Shown one piece after another: positions 56,310-64,000 of a DNA stretch of 64,000 bases; within the stretch, counting starts at the first letter, position 1; every line of letters starts with the position of its first letter. The position numbers and the translations under genes were made by a program. Location: NCBI GenBank assembly GCA_022385805.1, contig MU277681.1, positions 541,529 to 605,528 of the forward strand. The letters are read 5' to 3'. This stretch comes from Pilatotrama ljubarskyi (Eukaryota > Basidiomycota > Agaricomycetes > Polyporales > Polyporaceae). The notes under the pieces were generated by a model. That model saw only the letters and a list, made by a program, of their open reading frames with translations. It ran no database searches and had not been told where the DNA came from.

Positions 56310-57804
56310 ATGCCGTCTCAGATCAAGGAGCGAAAGAAAGAAGCTAGCCTTCCTTCGGCCAAGTCTCAGGGCAAGGCCACAGCGAAGCCAAGCAAGTTGC
56401 AGCAACGAGCGGCTAGCTCTTCAGACGAGTCCGAAGATGAAGTTGACGAGATAGAGGAGGACAAGGAGGGCAGCGAGTCGGAGGAGGAAGAGAGTGGCTC
56501 AGAAGGCGAATCTGCGGAAGACGACTCGGAAGATGAAGAGGACGAAGACGTTGATGAGGAGGGCATGGAGAGGCTCATGAACGCTTTGGGTGAAGACGGT
56601 TTGGACGACTTCGATCGGGAGCAGCTTCGCGCCCTGACTGGAGACGAAGATGAGGAGAGCGGCGAGGAAGGCGAGGACGAGGGCGAGGAGGCGGACGAGG
56701 GCGAGAGTGCAAGCGAGGAAGGCTCAGATGCTGCGGAGCAGGAGGGATCCGACGACGAAGTAGAGGAAGCAGGAGGCCTGCCCGAAGACGAGCTCGTTAT
56801 TCCTGTGGACGAGCTGTCCGACGAGGAGATTCTAGATGAGGACGCTATGCCTCGCCAGAAGGTGGAGATTGACAACAAGGTACGTGAATATCTGGCGTAC
56901 CTGTCTACGATTACTCATGAGTACACTCTGCTAGATTGCCATGGAGCGCATCCGGAGTACCATCGCGCTCGACCCTTCATTACCCTGGACAGAGACCCTT
57001 ACCGTGACATACCCCGAATCCATCGACGTTGATGTCGAGGACGACCTGAACCGCGAGCTCGCATTGTACGTCTCTCTCACCCGGCGCGGTTCTCACCAAC
57101 TCACCCGACTTTGACTGACATTTCCTCCAGCTACAAGCAAGCGCTGCACGGCGCTCAGACCGCCAAGGCGCTCGCACAAAAGCACAACTTCCCCTTCACC
57201 CGGCCTGCCGACTACTTTGCTGAGATGGTGAAGAGCGACGCGCATATGGAGCGCATCCGGCAGCGCCTGCTCGACGAGAGCGCCGGGCTCAAGCGTGCGG
57301 AGGAGAAGCGCAAGGAGCGCGAGGGCAAGAAGTTTGGCAAGCAGGTGCAGCTCGAGAAGATCAAGGAGCGGCAGCAGAGCAAGAAGGAGATCGAGGAGCG
57401 GCTGAAGGGCCTCAAGCGCAGTACGTATCGCTGCCATCCACATGCATGCCGTGACTTATTCATCCGCTCTCACAGAACGGAAAGGCGCGTTGGACAGTGC
57501 AACAGGCGACGGCGAAGACTTCGACGTCGCTGTGGAAGACGCGCTCGCTGACCGGCCGTCAAAACGAGCGAAGGGCCCGAATGGCAAGTCCAAGCTCCCG
57601 CGGCAAGCACGCGACAAGAAGTTTGGCTTCGGAGGCGCGGGGCGTCGGTCGAAGCAGAACACGAAGGACTCCACGGACAGCTTCGTCCAGCGAGGCGGGC
57701 CGGGCGGTCGTGGAGGGAAGGGAGGAAAAGGCGGCAAGGGCGCGAAGGGCCCCGCCAAGCGCCCAGGGAAGAGCCGGCGGATGGCGCAGAGGAGCAAGTC
57801 ATAG
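56310..57804 (+). CDS. EBP2: rRNA-processing protein EBP2
   Basis: EBP2 is a nucleolar protein needed for 27S pre-rRNA processing and 60S subunit assembly. The model is join(56310..56879,56935..57065,57131..57420,57476..57804), 439 residues. The N-terminal 200 residues are strongly acidic (SESEEEESGSEGESAEDDSE type runs), as usual. The conserved domain follows: RIRSTIALDPSLPWTETLTV, YKQALHGAQTAKALAQKHNF, PFTRPADYFAEMVKSDAHME and a coiled basic helix (AGLKRAEEKRKEREGKKFGK). The tail has KLPRQARDKKFGFGGAGRRS, a family hallmark, and ends in lysine/glycine repeats. Introns are 55-65 nt. Confidence 0.93.
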
Positions 57805-58030
57805 TGCTTCGTTTGCGTGTTCTTGCTGGTAGTGAGCAGATATCGGGTCTGTCTCCTTCACTGCATCTTTTTGTCATACTCGAATGTTATGTCAGGCAAA
57901 CGAGCGACGATCGTGTATTGCAACATGAAGGTAGGTAGGTAAGTCGACATGCTCCAGAGCATGGTTGTAATTGTACAGTGCCGCGGCGTCACCGGCCTAA
58001 TGTTCTGCTGTATGGAACGGCCCAGAAGTC

Positions 58031-60249
58031 TCATATCTTCGTGGCGAACTCGCTTTTCTGCTCTTGAATTGTACTCTGGGGGCGGATTGCGTTCAGCCAC
58101 CTTGTGTCACTTGCATGCCACCGATTCAAACGTGAGAGCACGCTCACCAGTTCCGTAGTGAGCGTACTGAACCGGCTCTTCAACCGGTCCGAATCGATGC
58201 TGTCTACAGGCGAGTCGATGCTATCCAGCCCTACCGTGGATGACCGGACGGTGGCAAACTCCAATGTCTGCGGGCCTTGTCAGGACAGGTGCGACGATCA
58301 CAGTGAAACGGGGAACGTACTGCGACCTGATTATCGTGCACTCCCTTGCCGTCGTGGGTATCTTGTCGGACGCTTGGCAGCGTGAGCTCAGTTCCGTCCA
58401 AGTCGCCACTAGCTATCATGTCACGGAGCCCCGCGCGGCTGTTGAGTCTGAGAAGCCGGAAGGGTCAGCTGAAGTGGGACCGGGTGGAACGTAGGTCGGC
58501 TTACGTCGCGAGCATCGAGTTCGCGTAGACTGGGGCAGAGAAGATGAGTATGTTCTTACCCTGCGCTTCAAAGGCTCAGGCATGAGTGATAGAAATGCGG
58601 TACCTTTGGAGAGCGCGTTATGGAAAGCGAGCCAGACGAGATTTTGCGGCCAGATGAACTTCTGAATTGCATAGTGGGAAAGGAGTCTGCGGCCGCCACA
58701 CATCAGGGCTCACCGTCAGCAACGTCATGATCTGGATGACACTATATGGTCCGGTGAGAAAGCGGCGGAGGTTTTGGAAGAAAGATCAGTCACGAACGCT
58801 GCGATAGCACCCCTGTTGACGCTGAAGATGATCACCCGGTTGAGCATTCGGTGAGTTCTGCCAAGGTTTAATCGCTAAACGGGACATGAGGATGTCGCCA
58901 GGAGGGGGCTCACTTCCGCCGCACATAGATCTTCTCGCTCCAGAGGTACCAGCACAAAGTCACGGTGATACCGATGTCGACGGCCATGCCGAGCACCCAA
59001 TTTGCGACGATTGGGACCTAGTTGACGATCTCTCGTCGGATCTTGGCCACTGAAAGAGCGCGCGAGCAGACGCACGTTGACCATCGCGGTCTTCACATCG
59101 CCCCACGAATTGTCTTTGAACCTATCTCGGGAATAAGTATGAGCACGAGTCTATGTCATGCGGCAGAGATCACGTACACTCGAACACCAATCGCTTTGCG
59201 GTCATAGAGTCAATGCCCCTTCTCGGTATAGCAGGGACAGGACGTACTGGCCAAGAGTGCTAGACAATGATGCCGGTTAGAACCTGTGACGTATTTACCC
59301 CTTGGAGCACTCACCATAGGATGCTACGGCCATAAGGCCCTGGGAGTATCAGCGGGTGAGAAGATATGGCCCGCACAAATCAATCTGGAGACTTACGAGC
59401 AGTATCGGAATAGAGATGTACCAGCCATAGGGTCGAACTGCCGTGCGCGTCTGGCATAAAGCGATATAAGTCGAAAGAGGAGGTTTACTCACGTCGGTAG
59501 ATACGCAGTATGAAAAAGCTGTAGAATCATTAAAGTCAGCCTTCAACGCTGGGAGTACTAGAAGCACAGCCGCGCACATCTGGACGATGAGCACTACCGT
59601 ATACTAGGAGTGGAGTATGAGAGCGAGCTGCGAAGAGTGAAGATATAGCTCAACGCACGGTAACCACTAGCTCGACCTTTGGAATTTCAGCATGACGTGT
59701 CGTGGGAGTTGAGTCATAACGTACCCGGGCACTCCTGTGGATAAGGGTGAGTCCTGTCGGCCCGAGGTCTATAGAGAGCAGAGGAATCACACACCATACT
59801 TCTGTCGTCAGGGCGCTCGGGTTATTGTAATTCACGATCAGATAGTAGTAGACGGCGTGAGCGTCGAGCATCACTGTGATCATGTCAAACACCCTGGAGA
59901 GTTATAAGCCTTGGGAGCCATTGGATCTCCAAGCTTACGCACCAGACGACGGCGACCTGAAGACGAGCTGCTCAGTTACTCTTGTAAACGGCGGCATGAT
60001 GGCGTGCACGTACCGTCATTTTGAGAATGCGTGAGTCCTTAGGGAATGTGTGGTAGTAATGTATGGACTGCAGGACAGTGACACCATACAGCCTGCATAA
60101 ATGGCCACCGTCAGTGTTTGAGAGTAAGATACGGCAGATTTGCCTCCTTACGCAGCGACAATGATTGTCGAGACCAGCATTGCACCAAAGGTATCCCCGA
60201 GCTCCAGGCCAGTGAAGTCTGAACCAGCAGTGGCGGTAAGAGGGTTCAT
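58031..60249 (-). CDS. DUF6534 multi-pass membrane protein, 20 exons
   Basis: A member of the DUF6534 family, multi-helix membrane proteins of unknown function expanded in basidiomycetes. The model gives 380 residues from 20 exons: complement(join(58031..58267,58321..58447,58505..58529,58604..58661,58714..58731,58794..58857,58914..59017,59076..59121,59178..59193,59248..59259,59315..59339,59397..59437,59493..59518,59578..59603,59659..59676,59725..59734,59795..59893,59943..59956,60014..60092,60152..60249)). Hallmarks are GVTVLQSIHYYHTFPKDSRI, DAHAVYYYLIVNYNNPSALT, NRVIIFSVNRGAIAAF and NSMLATLNSRAGLRD. All phases close and hydrophobic segments fall in the expected order. The tandem copy to the right keeps most of the same small exons, which supports the model. 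The 58732-58793 junction is uncertain: the acceptor at 58739 would match the paralog better but is off by one base. No signal peptide. Confidence 0.78.
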
Positions 60250-62193
60250 GGCGGCTGTCCCCAGCGAGGAAGGATGCCACGAAGGCGGACATAAGTATGG
60301 CTATGGCGGAACTTCTCCATCACAGATTCACTCCTTGCGACGCGGAATTTGCTGCGGGGTATTTCGCGATGGGAAACCAGGAGACCGGGATCTGCCACCG
60401 TCTGCGCCCGGGAACAGGCTCGCGGACAACTTCGATGAGCCCACTTTCGGAATCGACGTGCCAAAGTATGGAGCCTTGGGATCCTCGAGCCCGAAAGGCC
60501 ATTGGCTTCTTCAGAGAGTGTCCCTTCATTGGCAGATAATTCACATCCCACGGCCGTAAATCCGAGCTAGATGCTTCAGGCATGAAGAGATTCCTAACTT
60601 CGTCCGATCTGACAGGAGATCAGAGCCGTCCTCTTCGCGATGGTTCCATTGCAGGAGTCTCAACAGCCATCATGAGACTCCTTGCCATGACGTTGGCGGA
60701 GAGCTGGTATGGGTTATAACCCCCCAGACGCAGGCCTATCACGCTCTGCTGGAGTGGAGACGACGAGCGTGCAAAGTGTATGGGTGTCATGAGCGTCGGT
60801 TGGCTCTTGTGTAAGATCTTACGGCGAGCCGCGACATGCCGCACGACCGCATCAAAATCAATGGACGTATGCCACAATGACAGGTACATCAGTTCGTTGT
60901 ACCCGTCGGGGTGCAAAGACGTACTTCCAAGTCACCGTAGACTCTCACTACGCGAATGGTCTGTCGCTCTCACAAGAACATGATTGTATGCCGTCAGGAC
61001 TAATATGTCCATCAGAACTAGAGGCCCCGAGCTGAGTTCAGGGAAATGCGAGTTGCAGGGTAAGCGGGACATTGCATCCGTATCATCCAGGCAGCGGTCA
61101 TCTGCGTTCCACGACGTACGCTGTACCGACGGTGGAAGGATGTGGACGAGCACGGGGGCGGGACATGTGCGAGACAGAACTGATGCAGAATCAGATACAG
61201 AAGCCGAAAGACGCAACGTACAGATGCTTTCTGAGTACTTACTCTTCCAAATCCAGTAAGATCCAGCTCAATAAGCGAGCGCTTATTAGGAGTATCGCCG
61301 CACTTCGTACTCACCGAGGTCCGACGTCGGACGAGCGACGATACAGATTCCGGGACTTGCGCACTTTTTGCTGCCTTCGCCCAGTGCACTACATGATGCC
61401 CCACAGCTCTTCGGTGCAGTACCACAGGCTTATTTTCCGTGAGCACCTACCACGTTCGGAGGGCAGCAAGTCGAGAATTGTCATGTTGTTTGGGGTGGGT
61501 GTGCTGTCTACTACAGTAGTCCATCTACAGACAGACATGTGTCCATCATGATTTGGTAAGCAGTCCTAATACTTACTTGAACTCGAGGCACCACCAAGGC
61601 TACGTCCCCGGTTATGCTCCCCTACTACTAGTACTCACGTCGTTCAGCTATAGAAGGGCAAATAACTAGGCATAGCCGGTCAAGCGCACTTGTCCAGGCC
61701 ACCTCAGGCTGGAGGTGTGCACGTCCCATGAACACACTTTAGAGCATCACTAGCGGTACATATTCATACCACCCCGGCACTGCCGGTTGGCTTGGAGGTA
61801 TCTTGAGGTACATACGAGCATTCTAATGTTTGGCATGCAGCCGCAAGACACAGTCTCAATCACTCTCTGAAGAGTATGCATTCTCAGCTATGCATTGTTT
61901 GATTCCCATTGACCAAAGAGAACAGGCTGGGAGACGTACCAATCACACAATGTTCGCTGCCCTGAGTGTGAGCGCTTTGACGCTTTCATCCGTACTGTCC
62001 GTCAATGCCATGGTCCTTGGCTCGAATGTTGACGAGTGGGCACTGCGAGCGAACTGTAACATCTGCAATCCCAAGGCACTGAACCATCAGGCGAAGAACG
62101 TGGCATGCCTGAGTCCGAGGCTGAGGCAGGACGTACTGCATGCTGCAGGTAATGGTTACGGCTCTGCTTGGACCTGACTCCAGGCCGGCTCTG
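60250..62193. other. Region between the two DUF6534 copies, with possible remnants
   Basis: About 1.9 kb. The right part is upstream of nothing obvious. A minus-strand frame ending at 60620 contains YQLSANVMARSLMMA, which resembles the C-terminal YANSMLATLN motif of this family, and a hydrophobic stretch near 60960-61010 (VLMDILVLTAYNHV) looks like a membrane segment. These may be scraps of a third copy or of a related 7-helix family, but I could not build a model. Confidence 0.3.
61950..62177 (+). CDS. Candidate small secreted protein
   Basis: A 75-residue frame starts MFAALSVSALTLSSVLSVNA, which looks like a signal peptide with a small-residue cleavage site, followed by a short mature part with three cysteines (ANCNIC, VAC). 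There is no stop-flanking evidence of expression and no homologue that I know. It could be chance, or a first exon, since a GTAATG donor candidate follows GCTGCAG near its end. Confidence 0.22.
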   Translation: MFAALSVSALTLSSVLSVNAMVLGSNVDEWALRANCNICNPKALNHQAKNVACLSPRLRQDVLHAAGNGYGSAWT

Positions 62194-64000
62194 TCAGATG
62201 CTTGGCAGGGTTTGTTGGGTACTGAAGTTGGAGCTATTGAGCTCGCTGCTGGTCATCATGCCGTGGAGCGCAACACAGCTGTTTGATCTGAGAGTACGCA
62301 GAGAGTATGGTTATCATGAAAATCTTGGGAAGCAATACGGCATGCTTACGTTGCAAGCATCAAGTTGGCGTAGACTGGCCGGTCCACATTCGTGAGTTGC
62401 TGATATGAGGGAACAGGAGTGACTATGTGGAGCATCGCACATTTCGATAGCACATTGTGGAAGGCGAGCCATACAAGGTTCTGCAGGAGCCAAAATTTCT
62501 GTGATGATGCTCATCGCTGCAGGCATCAAGATTGTGGACACTCACTGTCAACAGCATGAAGATCTGTACGATCCTGCAAGATTGACCCTTGTCAGTCTTA
62601 ATACATCTCCTGCAGCCTGATAGACATAAACCCACGCTGCAATGGCACCCCTGTTCATGCTAAATATTATGATGCAGTTGAGCACACGGTGCGTGCTTGA
62701 GCAAGACACATTTAGTCAGTCTTCTTTTGTTGTGAAAAGAGCAGGTGTGCAGGTGATCTTACTTCTGCCAGACAAAGGTCTTCTCGCACCAAAGGTACCA
62801 GCAGAGGACCACTGTGATACATATGTCGACGACCTTGCTGAGCACCCAGTTGACAATGAGTGGATTGTGGTGTATGGTCTGATTGGTTGACAGAGAGAGC
62901 GCAACAAAGAACGACTTACGTTGACCACAGGAGGCTGCACATCACTCCACTTGGAATGCATGAGTCTGTATGACACATCGGGATAAGACGGAGTGCAGAA
63001 GACACATTCTTGGTCATGACTCACATTTGGCGCATGATCGCTTGAAGCATCCAAGTTCCAGCCATCAGGTACATTATAGTAATCCTTGTGCAGATGGAAG
63101 CACATACCAACTACGATGCCTAGCGGAGCAAGAGTGGTGAGCCTTGGAGTTCGTCACACGGTTGGCTAAGGACGTACCATAGGATGCAACAGCTAGTATA
63201 CCCTTTGACTGAATGTCATTTCACTGAGAGGTTGCTTAGAACGACACACTCACCAATGCAGCAGGTATGTACCAGGCGTGTCGTCGAACTAATGATGCAT
63301 TAGGAAGCATCCAAAGGCCATGCCACAATACTCACGCTGGTAGATATGCAGAATGAAGAAACTTCTGAGTCAGAAAGGCCACAAGTAAGCAGCAGCTGGC
63401 CACCGAGGAGCAACAGTACCCACACCTATGCTATGAGCACCACTGTATACTGTGGAGAGTATCAATGGTGAGCTGAGCCGGTACGAAGACGGTCCTTCAG
63501 GGATGCACTGTGATCAGGACCTCGACCTAATCTGGGCTCAGAATGATGATTGTAATCCGCCACTGCTACGACGACCTACCTGCACGCATCTGTATGAGAC
63601 CCATGAGTCTTTACTCTCGAGCATCGTGTACCCCATACCGGGAAACGCACCATACTTCATCCAGCAGAGCAACTGGATTGGCGTGAGAGTCAAAAACTAT
63701 GGTCGTGGTGTCTAGCACCCTATCAAGGTACATGTTTTGGTACACTTCGCTTAGAATCGTACGGCATAGCTGCTCACCAACCAAAGTGACCTTCATATGC
63801 AAAGGCATGTAGGGGTTGAGCAACTGAAAAGTGTCGACAATCTTGGGCGATGCACCACAGTTTTCATCATCCATGAGTCGCTGGGGAACCTATCGTAGTA
63901 GTATATGTTGAGCAGGGCTTGGCACGCAGTGGAAAGCCCGCTAGGCTCAGCTTACCTGTGGAGCACTTTATAGAGGCACACGTAGTGGTTGAGGGAAGAA
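62194..64000 (-). pseudogene. Decayed tandem DUF6534 copy, 5' end beyond the window
   Basis: This is a diverged copy of the gene at 58031-60249, in the same orientation and with the same exon order. Matching pieces include YYYDRFPSDSW, LAVASY, HSKWSDVQPPVVN, NPLIVNWVLSKVVDICITVV, LCWYLWCEKTFVWQK, FSMNRGAIAAW and LVWLAFHNVLSK, down to a stop at 62194. Several lesions argue for a pseudogene. The exon matching 59795-59893 lacks an in-frame block of about ten codons (the VYYYLIVNYN part). The junction corresponding to 59734 makes TGA instead of TGG. The exon matching 59578-59603 runs into TAG. The micro-exon matching 59943-59956 is one base short. The C-terminal exons are clean, so decay may be recent. 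The first exon is cut by the right edge. Confidence 0.65.

Noticed and set aside
56366..56878. Minus-strand serine-rich frame
   Set aside because: It mirrors the acidic repeats of EBP2 and has no independent support.
1..64000. CRISPR array, bacterial operons, ribosome binding sites
   Set aside because: The sequence is clearly eukaryotic with spliced genes; I saw no regularly spaced direct repeats.
1..64000. tRNA genes
   Set aside because: I looked for the GGTTCGA-type B box with a matching acceptor stem and found no convincing case by eye; a covariance-model scan would be decisive.

Overview
The window comes from a filamentous basidiomycete, most likely an Agaricomycete (mushroom or polypore type). 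The signs are dense spliceosomal introns of about 45-65 nt with GTRNGT donors, compact genes on both strands, and families I associate with basidiomycetes (DUF6699, DUF6534, large F-box proteins). I cannot name the species. I resolved about 20 protein genes. For most spliced ones I worked out exon by exon models in which every phase closes.

Layout. 0-3 kb: the 3' end of a KHA1-like K+/H+ antiporter and NOP56 (box C/D snoRNP). 3-7.2 kb: an unrecognised four-exon gene and a DUF6699 gene. 7.2-13.2 kb: a gene-poor stretch with only exon-like fragments. 13.2-20.4 kb: a RING E3-like protein and a base-exchange phosphatidylserine synthase. 20.4-24.8 kb: a second gene-poor stretch. 24.8-33 kb: a Zn2Cys6 regulator, TANGO2, ARP6, an unknown protein and KIN17. 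33.4-41.8 kb: DASH subunit ASK1, Dsc3 (Golgi Dsc E3 ligase) and an importin-7/8-type karyopherin. 42-48.5 kb: a sulfite-oxidase-type molybdoenzyme, TAF6 and an F-box protein. 48.9-57.8 kb: a giant proline-rich BBC1/AIM3-like actin-patch protein, a C2H2-like protein and EBP2. 58-64 kb: a DUF6534 membrane protein gene cut into 20 exons, and a decayed tandem copy running off the right edge.

Most of the window is housekeeping: nucleolar (NOP56, EBP2), chromatin and transcription (ARP6, TAF6), mitosis (ASK1), transport (importin), lipid and Golgi quality control (PSS, Dsc3). The genes are not an operon-like system. Some neighbours share divergent promoters (TANGO2/ARP6, KIN17/ASK1, TAF6/F-box). 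Both ribosome-biogenesis genes carry CACGTG in their proximal promoters. ACGCGT boxes sit upstream of ASK1 and the importin gene.

The least ordinary things are the micro-exon architecture (exons of 8-20 nt in several genes, extreme in the DUF6534 gene), three introns that need a GC donor, the split RING-H2 finger, and the accessory right end with a DUF6534 gene and its tandem pseudogene. Family names rest on recognition of motifs by eye; no database search was possible.
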